NCBI GenBank assembly: GCA_029961685.1
Contig: JARWKL010000002.1
Coordinates: 23,900,908 to 23,964,907 of the forward strand
Length of the DNA stretch: 64,000 nt
Direction of reading: 5' to 3'
Origin: Aristolochia californica
Taxonomy: Eukaryota > Streptophyta > Magnoliopsida > Piperales > Aristolochiaceae
The notes under the pieces were generated by a model, which did not search any database, was not told the origin of the DNA, and saw only the letters and a program-made list of their open reading frames with translations. This document shows, piece by piece, positions 24,908 through 37,318 of this stretch. Position numbers and translations under genes: made by a program. The first letter of the stretch is position 1. Each line of letters opens with the position of its first letter.

Positions 24908-27900
24908 ACGAGAAAAATCAGAGAGTGAAAACACAAGTTTGGATCTGAAAAAAAATTTTAACATCCAAATTGGAAATGCACAAATGCAGAGAGAGATAAT
25001 TCCAAAAAGTATCTGTGATTTTTAAGGACATCCAAAAAGTGGGTTGTTTGGCTCTGGTAAATATCCAACCACTTGAGAATTTGACTTTTTCGACTCCTTG
25101 AAATTTTTAGATCATTAGGTCACTTGCATCCTCAACATGTTTCTGGCATGCATATCCACCACATTTAAAGTATGTTAGGATCAGTTAGAAGTCCCTTTCC
25201 TAAAAAATTCCCCCAAGCGATTATTAGGTGTTGTAGTTCTGGAATTTCCCAAACATGGATAACCAAACATTTGAGTTGATTTTAAATTTTCTTCACTTAC
25301 ATTTACTATAGTTTTCAATTTTTTTCGCATACATGAACTCTAAAATTTTCATTTTGTTATGCCTTATATCTATTTTGTTTACGAGAAAAATGGGAGAGTG
25401 GAAACTCAAGTTTGGATCTGAAAATAAATTTTAACATCCAATATGGAAATGCACAAATTCTGAGAGAGATAATTCCAAAAAGTATCTGTGATTTTTAAGG
25501 ATAGGCAAAAAGTGGCTTGTTTGGCTCTGGTAAATATCCAACCACTTGAGAATTTGATTTTTTCTACTCCATGAAATTTTTGGATCATTATTAGGTCACT
25601 TGCATCCTCAACATGTTTCTAGCAGGCATATCCACCACATTTAAAGCATGCTAGGATCAGTTAGAAGTCCCTTTCTTATAAAATTCCACCAATTTATTAT
25701 TAGGGTTTGTGCTAGTTGAATTTCCCAAACATGGTTAACAAAACCATGAAGTTCATTTTTAGTGCGTGAAATAATTTTCTTCACTTACATTTATTATTGT
25801 TTTCAAATTTTTTTGCGTACATGAACTGTAAAATTTTCTTTTTGTTGCGATCTAATTGCCTTATATCTATTTTGTTTACGAGAAAAACGAGAGAGTGAAA
25901 ACTCAAGTTTCGATTTGAAAAAAATTTTAACATCCAAAATGGAAATTCACAAATGCTGATAGAGATAATTCCAAAAAGTATATGTGATTTTTAAGGATAG
26001 GCAAAAAGTGGGTTGTTTGGCTCTGGTAAATATCGAACCACTTGAGAATTTTATTTTTTCTACTCCTCAAAATTTTTGGATCATTAGGTCACTTGCATCC
26101 TCAACATGTTTCTGGCATGCATATACACCACATTTAAAGCATGTTAGGATCAGTTAGAAGTTCCTTTGCTATAAAATTCCACCAAGCTATTATTAGGGGT
26201 TGTACTAGTGGAATTTCCCAAACATGGATAACAAAACCTTGCAGTTCATTTTTAGTGCGTGAAATAATTTTCTTCACTTACATTTATTGTAGTTTTCAAA
26301 TTTTTTTGCATAGATGAACTCTTAAATTTTCATTTTGTTGTGTTCTATTTCCCTAATATCTTTTTTATTTACGAGAAAAATGGGAAAGTGAAAACTCAAG
26401 TTTGGATCTCAAAAATAATTTGAAGATCCAAAAAGGAAATGCACAAATGCTGAGAGAGATAATTCCAAAAAGTATCTGTGATTCTTTAGGATTGGCAAAA
26501 AGTGGGTTGTATGGCTCTGGTAAAATATTCAACCACTTGAGAATTTGACTTTTTCTACTCCTTGAAAATTTTGGATCATTATTTGGTCACTTGAATCCTC
26601 AACATGTTTCTGGCAAGAATATCCACCACTTTTAAAGCATGTTAGTATCAGTTAAAAAGTCCCTTTCCAACAAAATTCCACCAAGCTATTATAAGGGGTT
26701 GTACTAGTAGAATTTTCGAAACATGGATAACAACACCTTGGAGTTAATTTTTAGTGCGTCAAATAATTTTCTTCACTAACTTTTATTATAGTTTTCAATT
26801 TTTTTTGGATACATGAACTCTAAAATTTTCATTTAGTTGCGATCTATATGCTTTATATCTTTTTTGTTTTGGAGAAAAATGGGAGAGTGAAAACTCAAGT
26901 TTGGATCTGAAAAAAAATTAGAACATCCAAAATGGAAATGCACAAATGCTGAGAGAGATAATTCCGAAAAGTATCTGTGATTTTTAAGGAGAGGAAAAAA
27001 GTGGGTTGTTTGGCTCAGGTAAAATATCCAACCACTTGAGAATTTGATTTTTTCTACTCCTTGAAATTTTTGGATCATTAGGTCACTTGCATCCTCAACA
27101 TGTTTCTGACATGAATATGCTCCACATTTGAAGCATGTTAGGATCAGTTAGAAGTCGATTTCCGATAAAATTCCACCGAGCTATTATTAGGGGTTGTACT
27201 AGTGGAATTTCCCAAACATGGATAACAGAACCTTGGAGTTCATTTTTAGTGCATGAAATAATTTTCTTCACTTACATTTATTATAGTTTTGAATTTTTTT
27301 TGCATACATGAACTCTTAAATTTTCATTTTGTTGCGATCTATTTTCTTTATATCTTTTTCGTTTACGACAAAAATGGGAGAAAGAAAACTCACGTTTGGA
27401 TGTGAAAAAAAATTTGAATATCCAAAATGGAAATGGACAAATTCTGAGAGAGATAATTCGAAAAAGTATCATGGATTTTTAAGGAAAGGCAAAAAGTGGG
27501 TTGTTTGGCTCTGGTAAAATATCCAACCACTTGAGAATTTGATTTCTTCTACTCCTTGAAATTTTTGGATCATTAGGTCACTTGCATCCTCAACATGTTT
27601 TTGGCATGCATATCCACCACATTTAAAGCATGATAGGATCAGTTAGCAGTCCCTTTCCTATAAAATTCCACCAAGCCATTATTAGGGGTTGTACAAGTGG
27701 AATTTCCCAAACATGGATAACAAAACCTTGGTGTTATTTTTTAGTGCGTGAAATAATTTTCTTCACTTACATTTATTATAGTTTTCAAATTTTTTTGTAT
27801 ACCTGAACTGTAAAATTTTCATTTTGTTGCGATCTATTTGCCTTATAAGTTTTTTTTTTTACGAGAAAAATGGGAGAGTGAAAACTCAAGTTTGGATTTG

Positions 27901-28159
27901 AAAAAAATGGAACATCGTAAATGGAAATGCACAAATGCTGAGAGAGGTAATTCCAAAAAGTATCTGTCATTTTTAAGGAGAGGCAAAAAGTGGGTTGTTT
28001 GGCTCTGGTAAAATATCCAACCACTTGAGAATTTGATTTTTTCAACTCCTTGAATTTTTGGATCATTCACTTGCATCCTCAACATGTTTCTGGCATGCAT
28101 ATCCACCACATTTAAAGCATGTTAGGATCAGTTAGAAGTCCATTTCCTATAAAATTCCA

Positions 28160-28180
28160 CCAAGCTATTATTTTTTGCAT
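28160..28180 (+). other. Deletion junction (~116 bp) inside a monomer
   Basis: CAAGCTATTA at 28161-28170 is followed at once by TTTTTTGCATACATG, skipping the segment from AGGGGTTG to the last T run. The marker interval 27861-28240 is 379 bases. The ends are in ATTATTA and T-rich sequence, so slippage between T runs is plausible. Confidence 0.85.
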
Positions 28181-28852
28181 ACATGAACTCTAAAATTTTC
28201 ATTTTGTTGCGATCTATTTGCCTTATATCTTATTTGTTTGCGAGAATTAAGGGAGAGTGAAAACTCAAGTTTGGATCTGAAAAAAACATTGAACATCCAA
28301 AATGGAAATTCACAAATGCTGAGAGAGATAATTCTAAAAAGTATTTGTGATTTTTAAGGATAGGCAAAAAGTGGGTTGTTTGGCTTTGGTAAAATATCCA
28401 ACCATTTGAGAATTTGATTTTTTCTACTCCTTGAAATTTTTGGATCATTAGGTCCCTCGCATCCTCAACATGTTTCTGGCATGCATATCCACCACATTTA
28501 AAACATGTTAGGATCAGTTACAAGTCCCTTTCCTATAATATTCCACCAAGCTATTATTAGTGGTTGTACTAGTGGAATTTCCAAACATGGATATAAAAAC
28601 CTTGGAGTTCTTTTTTAGTGCGTGAAAAATTTTCTTCACTTACATTTATTATAGTTTTAATCTTTTTTTGCATACGTGAACTCTAAAATTTTAATTTTGT
28701 TGCGATCTATTTTCCTTATATCTTTTTTGTTTTCGAGAAAAATGGGAGAGTGAAAACTCAAGTTTGGATCTAAAAACAATTTGAAGATCCGAAATGGAAA
28801 TGCAAAAAAGATGAGAGGGCTAATTCTAAAAAGTATCTGTGATTTTTAAGGA

Positions 28853-28918
28853 GAGGCAAAAGTGGGTTGTTTGGCTCTAGTAAATAACAAACCACTTGAA
28901 AAAAGTGGGTTGTTCTAC
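28853..28918 (+). other. Local templated replacement: second copy of AAAAGTGGGTTGTT
   Basis: AAAAGTGGGTTGTT is in its normal place near 28858-28871 and again at 28901-28914, where the monomer should read GAGAATTTGATTTTT before CTACTCC. The second copy replaces that segment with almost no length change. This looks like template switching or a short conversion event from sequence ~43 bases upstream. Confidence 0.8.
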
Positions 28919-31203
28919 TCCTTGAAAATTTTGGCATCTTTAGGCCTCTTGCATCCACAACATGTTTCTGGCATGCATATCCACCACATTTAAAGCATGT
29001 TAGGAACAGTTAGAAGTCAATTTCCTATAAAATTTTAGCAAGCTAATATTAGGGGTGGTACTAGTGGAATTTCCCAAACATGGATAACAAAACCATGGAG
29101 TTAATTGTTAGTGCATGAAATAATTTTCTTCCCTTACATTTATTGTAGTTTTCAAATATTTTTTGCATACATGAACTCTAAAAATTTTATTTTGATGCGG
29201 TCTATTTACCTTATATTTTTTTTTATGAGAAAAATGGGAGAATGAAAACTCAAATTTGGATCTGAAAATAAATTTGAACATCCAAAATGGATATGCACAA
29301 ATGCTGAGAGATATAATTCCAAAAAGTATATGTGATTTTTAAGGATAGGGAAAAAGTGGGTTGTTTGGCTCTGGTAAAATATCCAACCACTTGAGAATTT
29401 GATTTTTTTCTTCTCCTTGAAATTTTTGGATCATTAGGTCACTTGCATCCTCAACATGTTTCTTGCATGCATATCCACCACATTTAAAGCATGTTAGGAT
29501 CAGTTAGAAGTCCCATTCCTATAAGATTCCACTAAGCTATTATTAGGGGTGGTATTAGTGGAATTTCCCAAACATGGATAGCAAAACCTTGGAGTTCATT
29601 TTTAGTGCGTGAAATAATTTTATTCAATAACATTTATTTTAGTTTTCAAATTTTTATGCATACGTGAACTCTAAAATTTTGATTTTGTTCCGATCTATTT
29701 GCCTTATATCTTTTTTATTTACGACAAAAATGGAAGAGTGAAAACTCAAGTTTGGATATGAAAAAAAATTTGAACTTCAAAAATAGAAATTCACAAATGC
29801 TGAGAGAGATAATTCCAAAAAGTATCTGTGAGTTTTAAGGATAGGCAAAAAGTGGGTTGTTTGGCTCTGGTAAATATCCAACCACTTGAGAATTTGACTT
29901 TTTCTACTCTTTGAAAATTTTGGATCATTAGGTCACTTGCATCCTCAACATGTTTCATGCATGCATATCCACCACATTTAAAGCATGTTAGGATATGTTA
30001 GAAGTCCCTTTCCTATAAAATTCCACCAAGCTATTATTAGGGGTTACACTAGTTGAATTTCCCAAACATGGAAAACAAAACCTTGGAATTCATTTTTAGT
30101 GCGTGACATAATTTTATTCACTTACATTTATTATAGTTTTAAATTTTTTTTGCATACATGAACTCTAAAATTTTCATTTTGTTGCGATCTATTTGCCCTA
30201 TATCTTTTTTGTTTACAGGACAAATGGGAGAGTGAAAACTCAAGTTTGGATCCGAAAAAAAATTTGAACATCGAAAATGGAGATGCACAAATGCTGAGAG
30301 AGATAATTCAAAAAAGTATCTGTGATTTTCAAGGACTTGCGAGAAGTGGGTTGTTTGGTTCTGGTAAAATATTCAACCATTTGAGAATTTGTTTTTTTCT
30401 ATTCAAAATTTTTTGGATAATTAGGTCACTTGCATCCTCAACATGTTTCTGGTATGCATATCCACCACATTTAAAGCATGTTTGGATCAGTTAGAAGTCC
30501 CTTTCCTATAAAATTCAACCAAGCAATTATTATGGGTTGTACTAGTGCAATTTCCCAAACATAGAAAACGAAACCTTGGAGTTCATTTTTAGTGTGTGAA
30601 ATAATTTTCCTCACTTCCTTTTATTATAGTTTAAAATTTTTTTCGTATACATGAACTCTAAAATTTTCATTTTGTTGAGATCTATTTGCCTTATATCTTT
30701 TTTTTTTACGAGAAAAATGGGTGAGTGAAAACTCAAGTTTGGATCTGAAAAACAATTTGAATATCCAAAATGGAAATTCACAAATGCTGAGAGAGATAAC
30801 TCCAAAAAGTATCTATGATTTTTAAAGATAGACAAAAAGTGGGTTGTTTGGCTCTGGTAAAATATCCAACCACTTGAGAATTTGATTTTTTCTGCTCCTT
30901 GAAATTTTTGGATCATTAGGTCACTTGCATCCTCAACATGTTTCAGGCATAGATATCCACCACATTTAAAGCATGTTACGATCAGTTAGATGTCCCTTTG
31001 CAATAAAATTCCACCAAGCTATTATTAAGGGTTGTACTAGTAGAATTTCCCAAACATGGATAACAAAACCTTGGAGTTCATTTTTAGTCCGTGAAATAAT
31101 TTTCTTTACTTACATTTATTATAGTTTTCAAATTTTTTTTGCATAGATGAACTCTCAAATTTTCATTTTGTTGTGTTCTATTTGCCTTATATCTTTTTTG
31201 TTT

Positions 31204-34173
31204 ACGACAAAAATGGGAGAGTGAAAACTCAAGTTTGGAACTCAAAATAAATTTGCAGATCCAAAATGGAAATGCACAAATGCAGAGAGAGATAATTCCA
31301 AAAATCATCTATGATTATCAAGGTTTGGCAAAAAGTGGGTTGAATGGCTCTGGTAAAATATTTACCCACTTGAGAATTTTATTTTTTCTACTCCTTTAAA
31401 TTTTTTGATCATCATTAGGTCACTTGCATCCTCAACATGTTTCCGGCATGCATATCCACCACATTTAAAGCAAGTTAGGATCTGTTAAAAGTCCCTTTCC
31501 TATAAAATTCCACCAAGCTATTATTAGGGGTTGTCCTAGTGGAATTTCCCAATCATGGAAAAAAAAAACCTTGGGTTCATTTGTAGTGCGTGAAATAATT
31601 TTCTTCTCTTACATTTATTACAGTTTTCAAATTTTTTTGCATTCATGAACTCTAAAATTTTCATTTTGTTGGTATCTTTTTGCCTTATATCTTTGTTGTT
31701 TACGAGAAAAATGGGAGAGTGAAAACTCAAGTTTCGATGTGAAAAAAATTTTGAATATCCAAAATGGAAATGCAGAAATGCCGAGAGGGAAAATTCCAAA
31801 AAGTATCAGTGATTTTTAAGGACAGGCAAAAAGTGGGTTGTTTGGCTATAGTAAAATATCCAACCACTTGAGAATTTGATTTTTTCTACTCCTTGAAATT
31901 TTTGGATCAGTAGGTCACTTGCATCCTCAGCATATTTCTGGCAAACATGTCCACCACATTTAAAGCAAGTTAGGATCAGTTACAAGTCCCTTTCCTATAA
32001 AATTTCACCAATCTATTATTAGGGGTTGTACTAGTGGAATTTCCCAAACATGGATAAAAAAACCTTGGAGTTCATTTTTAGTTCGCGAAAAATTTTCTTC
32101 ACATACATTTATTATAGTTTTCAATTTTTTTTGCATACATGAATTCTAAAATTTTCATTTTGTTGCGATCTCTTTGCCTTATATCTTTTTTGTTTACGAG
32201 AAAAATGGGAGAGTGAAAACCCAAGTTTGGATCTGAAAAAAAATGTGAACATCCAAAATTGAAATGCAGAAATGCTGAGCGAGATAATTCCAAAAAGTCT
32301 CTGTGATTTTTAAGGACAGGCAAAAGTGGGTAATTTGGCTCTGGTAAGTATCCAACCACTTGAGCATTTGATTTTTTCTACTCCTTGAAATTTAGGATCA
32401 TTAGGTCACTTGCATCCTCAACATGTTTCGGGCATGCTTATCCACCACATTTAGAGCATGTTCGGATCAGTTAGAAGTCTTTTTCCTATAAAATTCCACC
32501 AAGCTTATTATTAGGGGTTGTACTAGTGGAATTTCCCAAACATGGATAATAAAACCTTGGAGTTCGTTTTTAGTGTGTGAAATAATTTTCTTCACTTACA
32601 ATTATTATAGTTCTCAAATTTTTTTGCATACATGAACTCTAAAATTTTTATTTTGTTGCGATCTATTTGCCTTATATCTTTTTTGTTTACGAGAAAAATT
32701 GGAGTGTGAATACTCATGTTTGGATATGAAAAAAATTTTGAACATCTAAAATGGAAATGCAAAAATGCTGAGAGAGATAAGTCCAAAAAGTATCTGTGCT
32801 TTTTATGGACAGGCAAAAGTGGGTAATTTGGCTCTGGTAATTATCCAACCACTTGAGAATTTGATTTTTTCTACTCCTTGGAAATTTCTGATCATTAGGT
32901 CACTTGCATCCTCACCATCTTTCTGGCATGCATATCCACCACATTTAAAGCATGTTAGGATTAGTTAGAAGTCCCTTTGCTAAAATTCCACCAAGCTATT
33001 ATTAGGGGTTCTACTAGTGGAATTTCCCAAACATGGATAACAAAACCTTGGAGTTCATTTTTAGTGCATGAAATAATTTTCTTCAGTTACATTTATTTTA
33101 GTTTTCAATTTTTTTTTGCATAGATGAACTCTCAAATTTTCATTTTGTAGTGTTCAATTTGCCATATGTATTTTTTGTTTACGTGAAAAATGGGAGAGTG
33201 AAAACTCAAGTTTGGATCTCAAAAAAAATTTGAACATACAAAATGGAAATGCACAAATGCTGAGAGAGATAATTCCAAAAAGTATCTTTGATTTTTATGG
33301 ATAGGCAAAAAGTTGGTTGTATGGCTCAGGTAAAATAATTAACCACTTGAGAATTTTATTTTTTCTACTCCTTCAAATTTTTGGATCATTATTAGGTCAC
33401 TTGTATCCTCAACATGTTTCTTGCATGCATATCCACCACTTTTTAAGCATGTTAGGATCAATTAGAAGTCCCTTTCCAATAAAATTCCAGCAAGTTATTA
33501 TAAGAGGTTGTACAAGTGGAATTTTCCAAACATGGAGAACAAAACCTTGGAGTTAATTTTTAGTGCGTGAAAAATTTTCTTCACTGACATTTATTATAGT
33601 TTTCAAATTTTTTTGCATACATTAACTCTAAAATTTTCATTTTGTTGCGATCTATTTGCCTTATATCTTTTTTGTTTACGACAAAAATGGGAGAGTGAAA
33701 ACTCAAATTTGGATGTGAAAAAAATTTTGAATATCCAAAATGGAAATGCACAAATTCTGAGAGAGAAAATTCCAAAAAGTATCAGTGATTTTTAAGGACA
33801 GGCAAAAAGTGGGTTGTTTGGCTTTGGTAAAATATCCAACCACTTGAGAATTGGATTTTTTCTACTGCTTGAAATTTTTGGATCATTAGGTCACTGGCAT
33901 CCTCAACATGTTTCTGGCATAGATATCCACCACATTTAAAGCATATTAGGATCAATTAGAAGTCCCTTTCCTATAAAATTCCACCAAGCTATTATTAGGG
34001 GTTGTACAAGTGGAATTTCCCAAACATGGATAACAAATCCTTGGAGTTCATTTTTAGTGCGTGAAATTATTTTCTTCACTTACTTTTATTATAGTTTTCA
34101 AAAAAAATTTCATACTTGGAACTCTAAAATTTTCATTTTGTTGCAATCTATTTGCCTGATATCTTTTTTGTTT
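31204..34173 (+). repeat. z-w pair repeated at 1,977 bp, with two variant monomers between
   Basis: z monomers at 31204 and 33181 (GCATAGATGAACTCTCAAATT, TTTTGTTGTGTTC or TTGTAGTGTTC) are each followed by a w monomer at 31702 and 33679 (GATGTGAAAAAAATTTTG, GAATATCCAAAATGG). Between them, 32196 and 32689 share CAGGCAAAAGTGGG and GTAATTTGGCTC, a private pair also echoed at about 39,350. The period equals four monomers. A further lone w-like monomer lies at 19990. Confidence 0.7.
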
Positions 34174-35227
34174 ACGAGAAAAATGGGAGAGTGAAAACTC
34201 AAGTTTGGATCTGAAAAAATTTTAACATCCAAAATGGAAATGCACAAATAATTCCAAAAAGTATATGTGATTTTTATGGATTGGCAAAAAGTGGGTAGTT
34301 TGGCTTTGGAAAAATATCCAACCACATGAGAATTTGATTTTTTCTACTCCTTCAAATTTATGTATCATTTGGTCACTTGCATCCTCAACATGTGTCTGGC
34401 ATGCATATCCACCACATTCAAAGCATGTTAGGCACCGTTAGAAGTCCCTTTCCTATAGAACTCCACTAAGCTAATATTAGGGGGTTGTATTAGTGGAATT
34501 TCCCAAATATGGATAACAAAACCATGGAGTTCATTTTTTGTGCGTGAAATAATTTTCATCACTTACATTTATTATAGTTTTCAAATTATTTTGCATAAAA
34601 GAATTCTAAAATTTTCATTTTGTTGTGATCTATTTTCTTAATATCTTTTTCACTTAAGAGAAAAATGGGAGAGTGAAAACTCAAGTTCTAATCTGAAAAA
34701 AAATTTGAAGATCCAAAATGGAAATGCACAAATGCTGAGAGAGATAATTCATAAAAGTATCTGTGATTTTTAAGGATAGGAAAAAAGTGGGTTGTTTGGT
34801 TCTAGTAAATTATCCAACCACTTGAGAATTTGATTTTTTCTTCTCCTTTGAAATTTTTGGATCATTAGGTCACTTGCATCCTCAACATGTTTCTTGCATG
34901 CATACCCGCCACATTTAAAGTTAGAAGTCCCTTTGCTATAAAATTCCACCAAGCTATTATTATGGGTTGTACTAGTGGAATTTCCCAAACATGGATAACA
35001 AAACCTTGGAGTTCATTTTTAGTGCGTGAAATAATTTTCTTCTCTTACATATATTGTAGTTTTCAAATTTTTTTGCATAGATGAACTCTAAAATTTTCAA
35101 TTTGTTGTGATCGATTTGCCTTATTTCTTTTTTGTTTACGAGAAAAATGGGAGAGTGAAAACTCAAGTTTGGATCTCAAAAAAAATTTGAACATCCAAAA
35201 TGGAAATGCACAAATGCTGTGAGCGAT

Positions 35228-35246
35228 AATTCCAAAAAGTGGGTAG
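35228..35246 (+). other. Same 30-base deletion in a second z-type monomer
   Basis: At 35234-35240 a single AAAAAGT runs into GGGTAGTATGG, the same joint as at 17657. The host monomer (35139) is also z-type, so the deletion may be inherited or may have recurred. The monomer is 445 bases because about 20 more bases are missing near 35295. Confidence 0.85.
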
Positions 35247-37029
35247 TATGGTTCTGGTAACACATTTAACCACTTGAGAATTTGACTTTTTCTATTAGGT
35301 CACTTGCATCCTCAACATGTTTCTGGCATGCATATCCACTACTTTTAAAGCAAGTTAGGATCAATTAGAAGTCCCTTTGCTATAAAATTCCACCAAGCTA
35401 TTATTAGGGGTTGTACTAGTGGAATTTCCCAAACATGGATAACAAAAACTTGAAGTTCATTTTTAGTGCGTGAAATAATTTTTTTCACTTACATTTATTA
35501 TAGTTTTCAATTTTTTTTGCATAGAAGAACTCTAAAATTTTCATTTTGTTGTGTGATCTATTTGCCTTATATCTTTTTTGTTTACGAGAAATATGGGAGA
35601 GTGAAAACTCAAGTTTGGATCTCAAAAAAAATTTGAAGTTCCAAAATGGAAATTCACAAATGCTGAGAGAGATAATTCCAAAAAGTATCTGTGATTTTTA
35701 AGGATAGGAAAAAAGTAGGTTGTTTGGCTCTGGTAAAATATTAACTTCTACTCCTTGAAATTTTTGGATCATTATTAGGTCACTTGCATCCTCAACATAT
35801 TTCTGGCATGCATATCCACCGCTTTTAAAGCATGTAAGGATCAATTAGAAGTCCCTTCCCAATAAAATTCCACCAAGCTATTATAAGGGGTTGTACTAGT
35901 GGAATTTCCCAAACATGGATAACAAAACCTTGGAGTTAATTTTTATTGTGTGAAATAATTTTCTTCATTTACTTTTATTAAAGTTTTCAATTTTGTTTTG
36001 CATACATGAACTCTAAAAGTTTCGGTTTGATGCGATCTATTTGCCCTATATCTTTTTTGTTTACGAGAAAAATGAGAGAGTGAAAACTCAAGTTTGGATC
36101 TGAAAAAAAATTTGAACATCCAAAATGGAAATGCACAATTTCTGAGAGAGATAATTCCAAAAAGTATCTTTGATTTTTAAGGATAGGAAAAAAGAGGGTT
36201 GTTTGGCTCTGGTAATAACCAACCAATTGAGAATTAGGATTTTTCTACTTCGTGAAATTTTTGGATCATTAGGTCACTTGCATCCTCAACATGTTTCTGG
36301 CATGCTTATCCACCACATTTAAAGCATGTTAGGATTCATTAGAAGTCCCTTTCGTATAAAATTCCTCCAAGCTATTATTAGGGGTTGTACTAGTGGAATT
36401 TCCCAATAATGGAAAACAAAACCTTGGAGTTCATTTTTAGGTCGTGAAATAATTTTCTTCACTTACATTTATTATAGTTTTCAAATTTTTTTGCATTCAT
36501 GAACTCTAAAATTTTCATTTTGTTGCAATTTGTTTGCCTAATATCTTTTTTGTTTACAAGAAAAATGGGAGTGTGAAAACTCAAGTTTGGATCTGAAAAA
36601 AAATTAGAACATCCAAAATGGAAATGCACAAATGCTGACAGAGATAATTCAAAAAAGTATTTAAGATTTTTAAGGACATGCAAAAAGTGGGTTGTTTGGC
36701 TCTGGTAAAATATAAAACCACTTGAGAATTTGATTTTTTCTACTCAAAATTTTTGGATCATTAGGTCACTTGCTTCCTCAACATGTTTCAAGCATGCATA
36801 TCTACCACATTTAAAGCATGCTAGGATCAGTTAGAAGTCCCTTTCCAATAAAATTCCTCCTAGCTATTATTAGGGGTTATGCTAGTGGAATTTCCCAAAC
36901 ATGGATAACAAAACCTTGGAGTTCATTTTTAGTGCATGAAATAATTTTCTTCACTTACATTTATTATAGTTTTCGAATTTTTTTGCATACATGAACTCTA
37001 AAATTTTCATTTTGTTATGCCTTTTATTT

Positions 37030-37045
37030 TTTTTGTTTAAAGCAT
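37030..37045 (+). other. Large internal deletion joined at TTTA
   Basis: TTTTTTTTGTTTA runs straight into AAGCATGTTAGG, although these motifs are normally some 250 bases apart. TTTA at the joint belongs to both sides. The sequence before the joint is m3-like (TTGTTATGCC) and that after it is x1-like (GTTAGGAACAG), so the event also joined different variants. The marker interval 36556-37274 is 718 bases instead of about 990. Confidence 0.85.
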
Positions 37046-37299
37046 GTTAGGAACAGTTAGAAGTCCCTTTCCTATAAAACTACACCAAGCTAATATTAGG
37101 GGTTGTACTAGTGGAATTTCCAAAACATGGATAACAGAACCAAGGAGTTCATTTTTTGTGCGCGAAATAATTTTCTTCACTTACATATATTATAGTTTTC
37201 AAATTATTTTGCATTCAAGAATTCTAAAATTTTCATTTTGTGGTGATCTATTTTCCTTATATCTTTTTTCTCTAACGCGAAAAATGGGAGAGTGAAAAC

Positions 37300-37318
37300 T
37301 CAAGTTTGGAAATGCACA
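37300..37318 (+). other. Short internal deletion joined at TGGA
   Basis: AAGTTTGGA (ending 37310) passes directly into AATGCACAAATGC. The usual A8 tract and AACATCC are gone, roughly 35 bases. TGGA occurs at both ends of the lost segment in intact monomers, so slippage is the simple reading. Confidence 0.83.

Larger units (their letters stand above)
26371..29224 (+). repeat. z-w-n-y block, copy 2 of a long-range duplication (with extra monomers)
   Basis: z (26371), an extra monomer (26870), w (27365), 27861, a truncated monomer (28240) and y1-like 28733 repeat the private variants of the 17.5-19.5 kb block. The w copies are 9,339 bases apart and the y copies 9,716. The head of the z monomer at 17561 matches 26371, whereas its tail (CCGATAAAATTCCACCGA, AACAGAACC) matches 26870. 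That is what one unequal crossover or one-monomer loss would leave. Confidence 0.72.
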
